From positions 1 to 31,907 of IMG/VR virus record IMGVR_UViG_3300033146_000869: 31,907 nt of DNA. One strand, written 5' to 3'. The notes under the pieces are model-generated. The model did not search any database. It was not told the origin of the DNA and saw only the letters and a list, made by a program, of their open reading frames with translations. The DNA comes from a virus. A program made the translations under genes and the position numbers. Positions 6,744 through 13,724 of this stretch are shown one piece after another. Each line of letters begins with the position of its first letter. The first letter of the stretch is position 1.

Positions 6744-7253
6744 TCAGAAGGGGATCGGGTCTTGCGCTGGCTGCTTCTGCTGTTGACCTCCGCCGTTCCA
6801 GTTGTCTCCATTGCCGCCGTTGGAGTTGCCTCCCCATTGCTTCTGCTGCTGCTGACCTCCGCGCTGACCTCCGCTGGTCCAGTTGTTTCCGCCGCTCTGC
6901 TGTCGCTGCCCGCCGCCATCCTGACGACCTCCGACGAAGATGAGCCGGTCACACGTCAACTCCCACGAACGGCGCTCGTTGCCGTCTTTGTCGTTGTACT
7001 TGCGCTCCTGCATGCGGCCGATGACCTGCACCTGCGAGCCTTTTCCGAGGTACTTCGCGGCGTTCTCTGCGGTCTTGCCCCAAAGTGTTGTGCGATACCA
7101 CGTTGTCTGGTCTTCGTAGCCGTCGCCGACCTTGCGCGATTCAGTCACCGCGATGTTTACATTTCCGACTGGCATCCCGCTTGCAGTGTGGCGCACTTCG
7201 ACATCGCTTCCGAGGTTGCCGAGGATGATTGTCTGGTGAAAGCCCTTAGCCAT
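6744..7253 (-). CDS. ssb: Single-stranded DNA-binding protein, 169 residues
   Basis: The N-terminal 105 residues are a typical OB fold: HQTIILGNLGSDVEVRHT, then NIAVTES, TTWYRTTLWGKTAENAAKYL and GSQVQVIGRM. A glycine/glutamine/asparagine-rich linker follows, and the protein ends in QDPIPF, the acidic tip that recruits other replication proteins. It coats single-stranded DNA during replication and annealing. AGGAG lies upstream of ATG 7253. Lying between the RecT-like gene and the resolvase-like gene, it probably works with both. Confidence 0.95.
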   Translation of the reverse strand: MAKGFHQTIILGNLGSDVEVRHTASGMPVGNVNIAVTESRKVGDGYEDQTTWYRTTLWGKTAENAAKYLGKGSQVQVIGRMQERKYNDKDGNERRSWELTCDRLIFVGGRQDGGGQRQQSGGNNWTSGGQRGGQQQQKQWGGNSNGGNGDNWNGGGQQQKQPAQDPIPF

Positions 7254-7375
7254 TCTGTTTGCTCTCCTGGCGCCGTGCGCCTTCGCTCTTCGTAGTCGTG
7301 GCGCGCGAGCCTTGCTCGCACCACCAACATAGTTTCGAGTGCGGCTGCTGCTCTCGCTCGCCGCATCGCTCGCAT
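7157..7375 (-). CDS. Possible small basic helical protein, 72 residues
   Basis: A reading frame starts at ATG 7375, six bases after the stop of the RecT-like gene, and fills the 128-base gap before SSB. It is rich in Arg and Ala and looks helical (RARLARHDYEERRRT). It overlaps the first 97 bases of SSB in another frame, which is long for this genome, and it has no clear ribosome site. It may be real with a short overlap-tolerant 3' end, or chance. Nothing else is seen in this gap. Confidence 0.35.
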   Translation of the reverse strand: MRAMRRARAAAALETMLVVRARLARHDYEERRRTAPGEQTEWLRAFTRQSSSATSEAMSKCATLQAGCQSEM

Positions 7376-7381
7376 CTTGGC

Positions 7382-8590
7382 CTAACGCTCATTGTCGAGC
7401 GTTATACCTTGCTCTGACACCCATTGCTCTACACGGCCAAGCACCGCGTCGTGTTTGTCGCTCGGCACGTCGCCGGGTCCGATACCGCTCGGGGCATTGA
7501 GCGAGCGCATGAACATCGACCACGCAGAGCCAAGAGCCTGAGCCCACCACCGAAGCCGGTCAACTGTGCGGTCACTGTCGATGACGCTTTCGCGCCAGTC
7601 ATCGAAGCTGCGCCAGCACGAAGCAAGCGCTGCATCGGTCATCGGCGGGTCGCTCTCCGTGTCCTCGTCGAGCATATCGGCGACATAGGCATCCCACATC
7701 GCCTGCGGAATCCCTCGCCATTTGAGCGCGTCGGTGAGCGCGGACATTGGCGGTGCGCCCTTCTCGTCGCGCGTCCAAGTCTTGCGTCCCTGCGCCGACT
7801 CTTCTGCGGCACGCATCATCGCCACGCCTTCAAGAGCCTGTGCCGTGTGGACCGTTGGCCCGGCCGGCGCAGCGCGCTCGTCGACGACCTCGGCGTCTTC
7901 GACCTGCTCAGGCTTTGGCGATTCGAGTGCAGATCGCTTCTGCTGCGCCTTCTCTTTTCTTGCCACCTTGCGCCCAGCGACCTTCGCGTCGTGCATATCT
8001 AGCCGCTCGTCACGCTCCAAGCGAAGACGGTTCTCTCGCTCGCTCGGTTCTCGCCGCGCGGGCGCAGGCTGTCGGTACTCGCCGGCAATCTCGCGCCCCT
8101 CATCCTGCTCATAGATGCCTGCGACAACATCAGGGTAGACGATGCGAGCGAGGGCTGACGCGCACCTGGCACGAAGCATGGCGCGCGGGTGTGCCTTCCA
8201 TGTGCCCTTGCCTGCGAGTCCAGCCGTGCGAGCCTCAGCAACCGTGTACTCGTATCGCGTGGGTTGCGGGTGCCCTGTGCGCTGAGTCTCATAGACGGCG
8301 CGCTCTGCCGTCGACTCGAGCATAATGAAGTACTCGCACGCAGGATGCGCCATCACGAGGCCGACCATCGCGGTGGCGTCGAGCACAGCGCGACCTTGGA
8401 CGACGTGAATGCTACGGCAGGCGCGAGCGAATCCCATCCCAAGCTCCTGCCCTGCCATGAGCAGAATCATCAGGTCGGCGGGCACCATGCCGCGCGGCAC
8501 CATGCTGCTCTCGGTCATCTTCGAGCAGAACTCGTATGCCGCATCAAGGCTACGAGGCTCAAGGCTCGTGCGTGTCAGTGCGCTGCTCAT
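7382..8590 (-). CDS. RecT-like single-strand annealing protein, 402 residues
   Basis: The N-terminal 180 residues follow the phage RecT-like pattern: SLDAAYEFCSKMTESSMVP, PADLMILLMAGQELGMGF, SIHVVQGRAVLDATAMVGLV, then PHxRAMLRAR-type ending VYPDVVAGIY. Such proteins anneal complementary single strands during recombination-dependent replication. The middle is highly charged and probably disordered (RLERDERLD, ARKEKAQQK). The C-terminal third is a separate helical domain with tryptophans. The ATG at 8590 overlaps the previous stop. Neighbours SSB and a resolvase-like nuclease support the call; no partner exonuclease was found nearby. Confidence 0.82.
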   Translation of the reverse strand: MSSALTRTSLEPRSLDAAYEFCSKMTESSMVPRGMVPADLMILLMAGQELGMGFARACRSIHVVQGRAVLDATAMVGLVMAHPACEYFIMLESTAERAVYETQRTGHPQPTRYEYTVAEARTAGLAGKGTWKAHPRAMLRARCASALARIVYPDVVAGIYEQDEGREIAGEYRQPAPARREPSERENRLRLERDERLDMHDAKVAGRKVARKEKAQQKRSALESPKPEQVEDAEVVDERAAPAGPTVHTAQALEGVAMMRAAEESAQGRKTWTRDEKGAPPMSALTDALKWRGIPQAMWDAYVADMLDEDTESDPPMTDAALASCWRSFDDWRESVIDSDRTVDRLRWWAQALGSAWSMFMRSLNAPSGIGPGDVPSDKHDAVLGRVEQWVSEQGITLDNER

Positions 8591-8976
8591 ACCTTCACCT
8601 TCGCTGCGTGGAACCGCGTCGACCAGTTCACCGCGACGTGCTTCTCAAGCTGCTTCGCCGCGACTGCCGCAACCTCCGCGCTAAGTCGCTCATCGAGCAG
8701 CGCGAGCATGGCCTTCGCGTCGACCTTGCAGACGACTCCGACCACATCGGGCAGGCTCATGCCAAGGTTGTCGGCAATGTCCTTAACGATGGAGCGCGCA
8801 TCATACTTGCGGTTCGCCACTTCAACGAGCGTGTAGCACATGCCAGCGCCATAGGCTGCGCCGTCGTCGTTGGCGACCTCGCGCAGTACGTTCTCAAGCA
8901 TTCGGCGCTCGTGCTGTAGTTCCTTCACCTCGGCGACGACCTGCTCACGGCGAGCTGCTACATCATCAATCTTCAT
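8587..8976 (-). CDS. Unknown protein, 129 residues, upstream of the annealing protein
   Basis: The ATG at 8976 follows GGGAG at about six bases and lies inside the last codons of the regulator gene. The N-terminus is a helix or short coiled coil (EVKELQHERRMLENVL). The C-terminal half is helical with a hydrophobic core (AKAMLALLDERLSAEV). No family is recognised. The conserved place in front of a RecT-like gene suggests an accessory to recombination, for example a nuclease inhibitor or loading factor; this is an inference. Confidence 0.7.
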   Translation of the reverse strand: MKIDDVAARREQVVAEVKELQHERRMLENVLREVANDDGAAYGAGMCYTLVEVANRKYDARSIVKDIADNLGMSLPDVVGVVCKVDAKAMLALLDERLSAEVAAVAAKQLEKHVAVNWSTRFHAAKVKV

Positions 8977-9166
8977 GCTGCTCTCCCATGGATGGGCAGA
9001 CCTCTGCAAGCTCCACATCGATGAGCCGTGCAATGCGCGAGGCGACAACTGGGCCTGCATTGCGATGACCGTTCAGGATGCGTGACAGGTGCTCGGTGCT
9101 GATGCGCAGAGTCTTCGCAACGTCGACGCCCTTGCCTGCTGCTCTTAGCTTTTTTTTCCAGTTCAA
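8966..9166 (-). CDS. Cro/CI-type helix-turn-helix regulator, 66 residues
   Basis: I take TTG 9166 as the start. AAGGAGG (9178-9172) lies five bases upstream, and the longer in-frame ATG at 9241 would sit upstream of the likely promoter. Nearly the whole protein is one HTH domain: GVDVAKTLRISTEHLSRIL, then NGHRNAGPVVASRIARLI. It has no oligomerisation or autocleavage domain, so it is closer to Cro or a small XRE repressor than to a full CI. As the first gene of the leftward operon beside paired GGTCAAT half-sites, it likely controls both divergent early promoters. Lysogeny cannot be concluded. Confidence 0.82.
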   Translation of the reverse strand: MNWKKKLRAAGKGVDVAKTLRISTEHLSRILNGHRNAGPVVASRIARLIDVELAEVCPSMGEQHED

Positions 9167-9190
9167 AGCCACCTCCTTTGGTGCAACTCG

Positions 9191-9219
9191 ACAATGCATG
9201 ACGTTGAACGCGTGGTCAA
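9191..9219 (-). promoter_or_regulatory. Leftward early promoter
   Basis: On the minus strand TTGACC (9219-9214), 17 bases, then CATTGT (9196-9191). The start of transcription would be near 9184, just before the AAGGAGG of the regulator gene. Confidence 0.5.
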
Positions 9220-9242
9220 TAATAATTGACGATGAGGTCAAT
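9214..9242. promoter_or_regulatory. Operator candidate: GTCAAT/ATTGAC palindrome plus a third half-site
   Basis: GTCAAT (9215-9220) and ATTGAC (9225-9230) form a 6+4+6 inverted repeat, and a further AGGTCAAT lies at 9235-9242. The sites cover the -35 of the leftward promoter and lie just before the rightward one. The same 11-mer ATGAGGTCAAT occurs at 4054-4064. The half-site also equals a good -35 box read from the other strand, so part of the similarity may reflect promoters only. Confidence 0.5.
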
Positions 9243-9248
9243 TTAATC

Positions 9249-9276
9249 TTGCATCTGATTCTGCTGTGGCTACGAT
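9249..9276 (+). promoter_or_regulatory. Rightward early promoter
   Basis: TTGCAT (9249-9254), 16 bases, then TACGAT (9271-9276), followed by AAGGAGG (9289-9295) eight bases before ATG 9304. The 11 bases AAGGAGGTGGC occur at both divergent ribosome sites. Confidence 0.45.
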
Positions 9277-9303
9277 GAAATCACCGCTAAGGAGGTGGCG
9301 CGA

Positions 9304-9705
9304 ATGTTGATTACAGCCAAGATTCTAGTCGAAGAGTATGACGCATGCAGCGAGGGGGCATCGGCGTTCGCATCCGTATTCCCTGACGGACTCGACGTGT
9401 CAGGGTGGACAGCGGCGCAGCAGCTTGGGGTTCTGATGCATGACGAACTCCGTCGGAATCTTGCGTGGATTGTTGGCGCTGGGATCGTCCCGATGTGGTC
9501 GATGCGAAAGTGTGACCTGCGCGGTGCCGACCTGAGCGGTGCCAACCTGCGCTATGCCGACCTGAGCGGTGCCAACCTGTACGGTGCCGACCTGAGCGGT
9601 GCCAACCTGTACGGTGCCGACCTGCGCGGTGCCAACCTGCGCGGTGCCGACCTGAGCGGTGCCAACCTGCGCTATGCCGACCTGCGCGGTGCTAATCGTG
9701 GATAA
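9304..9705 (+). CDS. Pentapeptide-repeat protein, 133 residues
   Basis: The first 69 residues form a phage-type N-terminal domain ([32 protein letters not shown]). From residue 70 on there are about 13 pentapeptides of the A-[DN]-L-x-x type ([15 protein letters not shown]), which fold into a right-handed square beta helix of about three coils. Longer proteins of this fold mimic DNA and block gyrase; this repeat block is short and such a role is unproven. It is the first gene of the rightward operon behind a strong ribosome site (AAGGAGG). The GTG at 9295 overlaps that site and is rejected as start. Confidence 0.85.
   Translation: MLITAKILVEEYDACSEGASAFASVFPDGLDVSGWTAAQQLGVLMHDELRRNLAWIVGAGIVPMWSMRKCDLRGADLSGANLRYADLSGANLYGADLSGANLYGADLRGANLRGADLSGANLRYADLRGANRG
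9511..9702 (+). repeat. 15-bp tandem repeats coding the pentapeptides
   Basis: Units such as GCCGACCTGAGCGGT and GCCAACCTGTACGGT alternate, giving a 30-bp higher-order period. The high nucleotide identity between units implies recent expansion or conversion, so copy number may vary between relatives and may be collapsed in assemblies. Confidence 0.85.
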
Positions 9706-10033
9706 CTACTACCGGAGACAGCACGCCAGGGACACAGCGCAGGCACGCTCTGATGCGTCGTTCAGTGCGGCTCAGGCGCGATACGAGAACATGACGCCTG
9801 ACGATGGCGAGCCCGACGTGCCTGAGTGCCCTGACTGCGGCGCGACGCTCGTGGAGTATGACGACACCGACGAGCACGGCATTGACGTGGGTTGGCGTTG
9901 TCCTAAGTGCGGAGTGTGCCAGTTCTGCGGTTCGCGGTGCATGGGCATCGACGACGCATGCGAGGACTGCGGCGGCGTGGTCGTGAGCGAGCCATGGGTG
10001 GGCGACGGCGTGAATCATTGGAGCGAGTCGTGA
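9698..10033 (+). CDS. Zinc-ribbon protein, 111 residues
   Basis: The start is GTG 9698, overlapping the end of the pentapeptide gene by 8 bases; ATG 9791 is a shorter alternative. After a charged helical N-terminus the protein has [22 protein letters not shown] and CEDCGG, so at least two zinc-binding CxxC pairs and more cysteines. The acidic body ([10 protein letters not shown]) argues against simple DNA binding. The function is unknown; it is an early gene by position. Confidence 0.68.
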   Translation: MDNYYRRQHARDTAQARSDASFSAAQARYENMTPDDGEPDVPECPDCGATLVEYDDTDEHGIDVGWRCPKCGVCQFCGSRCMGIDDACEDCGGVVVSEPWVGDGVNHWSES

Positions 10034-10278
10034 CAGCGTGCCGTATCGCCGCCGTGCTGGCCATGACGGCGCTTGTCGTGGTCGTCGCGCATCGATGCCC
10101 ACGACAGCCTTCGAGCGTGTGTGTGTGTCCTGCACAGGTCGATGTGCGTCCAGTGCTTCGTGAGTTGGTGAGCGCGTCCGATGTTGTCGCGATCGATGTG
10201 GCTGAGATCGAGGCCCGGTGCTGGATGGCACCATCAAGGCTGACGGTGGCGCACATGCCGCCGATGAGGGGTGAGTGA
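10030..10278 (+). CDS. Small membrane protein, 82 residues
   Basis: The GTG at 10030 overlaps the previous stop (GTGA). An N-terminal helix (RIAAVLAMTALVVVVAH) is followed by a Cys-containing stretch (RCPRQPSSVCVCPAQ) and a soluble region with ELVSASDVVAID. One membrane pass with the rest probably outside the cytoplasm. No family is recognised. Confidence 0.65.
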   Translation: MTACRIAAVLAMTALVVVVAHRCPRQPSSVCVCPAQVDVRPVLRELVSASDVVAIDVAEIEARCWMAPSRLTVAHMPPMRGE

Positions 10279-10487
10279 TGAACGAGAACATGGAGATGCG
10301 TGAGACGAAGGACAGCATGAACGTCATCCTTGAGCCGTACGGGCTTTGCTGTGGGCTCGACTCTGACGGCTGGTTCATCGAGTCGGCTGGTGGACTGTGG
10401 TTCCGCGACGTGTGCAGCGGGATGACCGAGGTGCAGCTTCGTGCCTGGGTCGCTTCGCTGCCTGCGCGTATCGGTGGTGCGTCGTGA
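10278..10487 (+). CDS. Unknown small protein, 69 residues
   Basis: The ATG at 10278 overlaps the upstream stop (TGATG) and the TGA at the end overlaps the next GTG. The sequence is acidic with a compact Gly/Trp-rich core (YGLCCGLDSDGWFIE, GGLWFRDVC), probably a small soluble fold. No motif is recognised. Tight coupling on both sides is the main support for it being a gene. Confidence 0.65.
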   Translation: MNENMEMRETKDSMNVILEPYGLCCGLDSDGWFIESAGGLWFRDVCSGMTEVQLRAWVASLPARIGGAS

Positions 10488-10999
10488 GCACAAACGCCAA
10501 GGCCAACAAAGCTCGTTTTAAGGCGGGGCTCAAACTGTGTGTCCGCTGCCATAAAGATAAGTCGCATGACCTGTTCCCTGTGCAGTCATCGCGAGTGTGC
10601 TCAGAGTGTGCGAACGACACGAGCGGACGGTGGTGCTCAGGCTGTAAGCGCATTCGTGACGACGGTGACTTCGCCACGGCGACGCGCAAGACCTGCTTGC
10701 ATTGCGCCGAGATTCATAACGCCTACCGAGCACGTCGCGAGGCGGGCAAGCTCCGGGGCTACCGCTCGGCTGGTGCTCGCTCGGTCTACGGCGAGCAGAG
10801 TTCCGAGCAGGTCATCGCGCGGGTGCTTGAGGACAAGCGCACCGGAAAGCTCGACGGCGGTCGCTGGCTCGCCAGTAAAGCCAAGCCTGGCACCATCGAG
10901 ACAGGGTTGCCGGTCAGCGTCGACACGTTGCAAATGTGGCACTGGTCGCGCGGGCGCCAGGTCTCCGACGTGGTTGCCGATGCGTGGGTTGCGCGATGA
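10484..10999 (+). CDS. Multi-zinc-knuckle protein, 171 residues
   Basis: The GTG at 10484 overlaps the previous stop. Four CxxC pairs occur in the first 90 residues: CVRC, CSEC, CSGC and CLHC, suggesting two zinc sites. These are spaced like the N-terminal knuckles often found in front of phage HNH nucleases, but no HNH motif follows. The rest is basic and helical (NAYRARREAGKLRGYR) with a C-terminal part around TLQMWHWSRGRQVSDVV. It is likely a nucleic-acid-binding protein; the specific role is unknown. Confidence 0.65.
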   Translation: MSTNAKANKARFKAGLKLCVRCHKDKSHDLFPVQSSRVCSECANDTSGRWCSGCKRIRDDGDFATATRKTCLHCAEIHNAYRARREAGKLRGYRSAGARSVYGEQSSEQVIARVLEDKRTGKLDGGRWLASKAKPGTIETGLPVSVDTLQMWHWSRGRQVSDVVADAWVAR

Positions 11000-11157
11000 G
11001 CACCTACTATCACCGCACAGTCAGCGACGCAGGGCGAGTGCGCTATGTACCCGTGGCTGAGGACTATCCGACGTGCTTGCATGTGGGCTCATGGCTCGTG
11101 GTCGTGATGTCCGGCTGCACTTCGACGACGCCGCTGGCAAACCTGTGCTGTGCATGA
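10996..11157 (+). CDS. Unknown small protein, 53 residues
   Basis: The ATG at 10996 overlaps the previous stop (ATGA). The peptide (MSTYYHRTVSDAGRVRYVPV...) has a beta-like pattern ending in GSWLVVVMSGCTSTT. It resembles short phage proteins that precede replication genes. The last 67 bases are also read in another frame by the gene at 11091. Confidence 0.55.
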   Translation: MSTYYHRTVSDAGRVRYVPVAEDYPTCLHVGSWLVVVMSGCTSTTPLANLCCA

Positions 11158-11234
11158 GCCTCGATGGTCCGAGCATTCGCGACGTGGTCAACGCGGGTAT
11201 CGATGCTCTTGCTAGGCACGTTGAAGGTGCGTAA
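11091..11234 (+). CDS. Overlapping small gene, 47 residues
   Basis: In a second frame, ATG 11091 opens 47 codons ending at TAA 11232-11234: MARGRDVRLHFDDAAGKPVL, then MSLDGPSIRDVVNAGIDALA. The composition and the amphipathic C-terminal helix look like real protein, better than chance. It overlaps the previous gene by 67 bases and has no clear ribosome site, so translation may depend on upstream ribosomes. A frameshift fusion of the two frames is another option. Confidence 0.5.
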   Translation: MARGRDVRLHFDDAAGKPVLCMSLDGPSIRDVVNAGIDALARHVEGA

Positions 11235-11240
11235 AGTGAA

Positions 11241-11273
11241 GGGCGCTCAAGGATTCGCAGTCCCTGAGCGCCC
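11241..11273 (+). promoter_or_regulatory. Strong hairpin upstream of the replication gene
   Basis: GGGCGCTCAAGGA (11241-11253) pairs with TCCCTGAGCGCCC (11261-11273) with one mismatch around a 7-base loop. No T-tract follows, so it is unlikely to be a simple terminator. It lies 31 bases before the GTG at 11305 and could protect or process the RNA, bind a protein, or act in replication. Confidence 0.6.
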
Positions 11274-11304
11274 ATGTCAACAAGCCCGCGTAAGGGGCCG
11301 TCGA

Positions 11305-12249
11305 GTGACTAAGAATATACCCGTGCCGATTGCGGCTGTCTACGCTATCGGTGCATATCCAGTACCGCCTAATTCGTTCACCGTAGCACGCGCCATGCTG
11401 TGCTCGATGCGTGCTGACGCGTCGCGCTCTGCAAAGCTCGCACTGAGCGCCATCGCACTGCTGATGATGGAGTCTGGCGGCGACGAATGGGCACCGGCAG
11501 AGATGACCATGGCGCAAATTGCTGCCGACTCTGGGCTATCTGTGAGGTCTGCGACGTGCGCAGTTCATGAGCTTGAAACGTCCAGCTTGATTCGCTTCGA
11601 GCGGAGGTCCAGGCGCCCGGCTGTCGTGTCTCTCGGGCGCGATTTGCTGTGGCACATCGCTCAAAAGCACACCAAAGTTGGGGTGCAGAATCTGCATGCC
11701 AAGTCTGAGAGTTCGGGTGCAGAATCTGCACCCCCGCGCGGGCGCGTTCAGTCTTGTCCTGAAGAGAACATAACAACAAGGGGACAAAGCACCGCTTCGC
11801 GGCGAGTTGTTTTGAGCCTTGCATCCAAGAGCAAAGAAGATTCTAAGATGAGTCCGAGCGATGGAGGCTCGAACGACATGACCAAATCAAAGCTAACTCA
11901 AGACGAGGCTCATGAACTGCTCGAAGCTGTGCGGGTGCATTTGCCACGAGGTCGTCACGGTGGCAAATCCAGGCTAAGCGAACGACAGGAGGGCAACCTG
12001 CTGCGCATCTTCATTGCGGCTCATGAGCGTATATCAGTGGAGTTGATGCTCAAGGCTCTCGGCGACATTAAGGCGACGCTCGGTGCCCCTGAGCGGTACG
12101 TGGCCAAGGTCATCGATGGGGCTATCGAGGCGAACCGTGTGTCCGTGTCAGAGATGGCGCCGCATCGACCGAAGACGCTGACGCCTAGGCAGCGCGCGAG
12201 GGCGCTCAAGGCTTGGGCCGCGCTCAAGGCGGATGGTGGCGAGTCATGA
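11305..12249 (+). CDS. Winged-helix replication protein (DnaD/initiator-like), 314 residues
   Basis: The GTG at 11305 is preceded by AAGGGG at seven bases and the conserved part begins here; an upstream ATG at 11164 would cross the hairpin. Residues about 75-130 form a helix-turn-helix typical of phage replication initiators: MTMAQIAADSGLSVRSATCA, then HELETSSLIRFERRSR, including the wing. A low-complexity linker follows, then a C-terminal helical domain (SERQEGNLLRIFIAAHE). Such proteins bind the origin and load the helicase. The next gene is DnaB, coupled by ATGA, which supports this. Origin repeats were not recognised. Confidence 0.75.
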   Translation: MTKNIPVPIAAVYAIGAYPVPPNSFTVARAMLCSMRADASRSAKLALSAIALLMMESGGDEWAPAEMTMAQIAADSGLSVRSATCAVHELETSSLIRFERRSRRPAVVSLGRDLLWHIAQKHTKVGVQNLHAKSESSGAESAPPRGRVQSCPEENITTRGQSTASRRVVLSLASKSKEDSKMSPSDGGSNDMTKSKLTQDEAHELLEAVRVHLPRGRHGGKSRLSERQEGNLLRIFIAAHERISVELMLKALGDIKATLGAPERYVAKVIDGAIEANRVSVSEMAPHRPKTLTPRQRARALKAWAALKADGGES

Positions 12250-13574
12250 GTCACCACGAAGTGCAGGGCTCCGAGTCTGAGCGCAGGCTGCTAGGCTCAA
12301 TGCTGCTAGACCCGAGTATCATCGGCGAGGTGCGCGAGTTGGTCGAGGTTGGCGACTTCGCCTGTCCTATTCGCCGGTCTATCCTCAAGACTGTGCTCAA
12401 GAGCCACACTGAGGGCGTCGCGCCTGACGTGGTATCTGTGATGATGGCGCTGCTCAAGATGGGCATGGATGAGTCCACAGTCACGGCAACCATGGAGGGG
12501 CTCGTCGTGGCGACTGCACGGTCGTGGCGACCACTCGTTCGACACGTCACAAACTCATCACAACTCAGGCGCGTCATAGAGCACGGGCGTCGGGTCATTG
12601 CTATGGCGGAGGGCGCAGACCCGCTCGATGCTGCGCTGGTCATCGAGCGGGCACGTGATTCGCTCAATGCGGCGACAGGAGCGACGAGGCAAGGAGTTGT
12701 GGCCATGAGCCATGGCGAGGCTATGGATGCGGCGCTCAATGCTATCAGAACAGCCGCAGAGAGTGGTAAGGCTCCTGGTATTACGACCGGCATTGATGCG
12801 CTCGACGGGTTGTCACGGTGGGAGCCTGAAAAACTCTACATCGTCGGTGGTGCGACGAGCCATGGAAAGTCTGCGTTCTGCGTTTTCTCGTCGCTCGCCG
12901 GGGCCATCGAAAGCGGCACGCGGGCGCTCTACTTCAGCACCGAGGTGAGCGCGCCTGACTTGGCCATGCGAACCATGAGCGCAAGGTGCGACATTAACGG
13001 CGCCGAGATGCGCCGGGGCATTGTGCCTGACGGTGGAGTGCAGCGGCTCGTGAGCGAGCAGTCGAAGAATCGTGACGCCGTGTCGTGGGTCTTTGCTCCT
13101 GGGCGAATGACGACAGGGCTTATCGCTGACCGCGTGCGGATGGAAATTGAACGCCGCGATGTGGCGCCGCTCGGGTCTATATGGGTGGACTATGGCCAGC
13201 AGATTACGCCTATGGAGCGCACTAAGAGCCGCGAGCAGGATGTGGCGCGCATTGCTGACGAGTTGCTAGAGATTGCCGGCAAGTTCAAGTTGCCGGTCAT
13301 CGTCGCCGCTCAGGTGAGCCGGAAGAACGAGGGACGCACGGGTGACGCTCGGCGACCTCGGACTGATGACCTGCGAGAGTCTGCACAGCTTGGCATGAAC
13401 GCCACGGGTGTCGTCTTCATGCATCGATGGGACATGCTCGACAAGGAAGACCATCGCCCGTCTGAACTAGTTGTGACGAAGAACCGCAACGGCCAACTTG
13501 GGATTGTGCCGGTCGACTTCAACAAGACCACGGGCGCGTTCAAAGATGTGCGGGATTCTGGCGGCTGGTCTTGA
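12246..13574 (+). CDS. DnaB-type replicative helicase, 442 residues
   Basis: It starts at ATG 12246, overlapping the initiator stop. The N-terminal domain carries SERRLLGSMLLDPS. The RecA-like domain has Walker A GGATSHGKS (residues 201-209), ALYFSTEV, a Walker B strand ending IWVDYGQQ, the AAQVSRK motif and RRPRTDDLRESAQLG, matching the DnaB family in order. It unwinds DNA 5' to 3' as a hexameric ring ahead of the polymerase. No phage DNA polymerase or primase was found, so host enzymes are probably recruited. Confidence 0.93.
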   Translation: MSHHEVQGSESERRLLGSMLLDPSIIGEVRELVEVGDFACPIRRSILKTVLKSHTEGVAPDVVSVMMALLKMGMDESTVTATMEGLVVATARSWRPLVRHVTNSSQLRRVIEHGRRVIAMAEGADPLDAALVIERARDSLNAATGATRQGVVAMSHGEAMDAALNAIRTAAESGKAPGITTGIDALDGLSRWEPEKLYIVGGATSHGKSAFCVFSSLAGAIESGTRALYFSTEVSAPDLAMRTMSARCDINGAEMRRGIVPDGGVQRLVSEQSKNRDAVSWVFAPGRMTTGLIADRVRMEIERRDVAPLGSIWVDYGQQITPMERTKSREQDVARIADELLEIAGKFKLPVIVAAQVSRKNEGRTGDARRPRTDDLRESAQLGMNATGVVFMHRWDMLDKEDHRPSELVVTKNRNGQLGIVPVDFNKTTGAFKDVRDSGGWS

Positions 13575-13599
13575 CTTCTGGGTCACGCCATAGTCTAGT
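13571..13599 (+). promoter_or_regulatory. Candidate promoter after the helicase gene
   Basis: TTGACT (13571-13576), 17 bases, then TCTAGT (13594-13599). It overlaps the helicase stop and would start RNA near 13606, at the foot of the hairpin at 13603-13634. Confidence 0.45.
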
Positions 13600-13602
13600 A
13601 GA

Positions 13603-13634
13603 TGGGCACGAGGCACTAGACCGCCCCGTGCCCA
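13603..13634 (+). promoter_or_regulatory. Leader hairpin
   Basis: TGGGCACG (13603-13610) pairs perfectly with CGTGCCCA (13627-13634) around a 16-base loop. No T-run follows. It lies in the predicted 5' leader of the next genes. Confidence 0.5.
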
Positions 13635-13663
13635 AGTCAACGGCTGATGGAGGGCCGCAAACC

Positions 13664-13714
13664 ATGATGAACATCGCATTGAGCCACGTCGCAGTCAAGC
13701 CCGGAAGGTGGTAG
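13664..13714 (+). CDS. Possible 16-residue leader peptide
   Basis: ATG 13664 follows GGAGGG at about nine bases and encodes MMNIALSHVAVKPGRW. The stop TAG (13712-13714) shares bases with the -10 box of the next gene. It may be a leader peptide, a gene remnant or chance; the good ribosome site is the main support. Confidence 0.3.
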   Translation: MMNIALSHVAVKPGRW

Positions 13715-13724
13715 ACTGTGGCCA
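13712..13724 (+). promoter_or_regulatory. Extended -10 box placed for a leaderless mRNA
   Basis: TGG-TAGACT (hexamer 13712-13717) is followed by six bases and ATG 13724, so the predicted +1 is the A of the start codon. No good -35 box is visible. The layout matches those at 4113 and 19008. Confidence 0.4.

Noticed and set aside
6531-7295. Plus-strand frame of 254 codons with hydrophobic leucine/valine-rich segments
   Set aside because: It is antisense to SSB and the zinc ribbon; the apparent membrane segments come from reversed Gln/Gly-rich SSB linker codons.
9511-9702. CRISPR-like array
   Set aside because: The 15-bp units are contiguous, in frame and code pentapeptides; there are no spacers.
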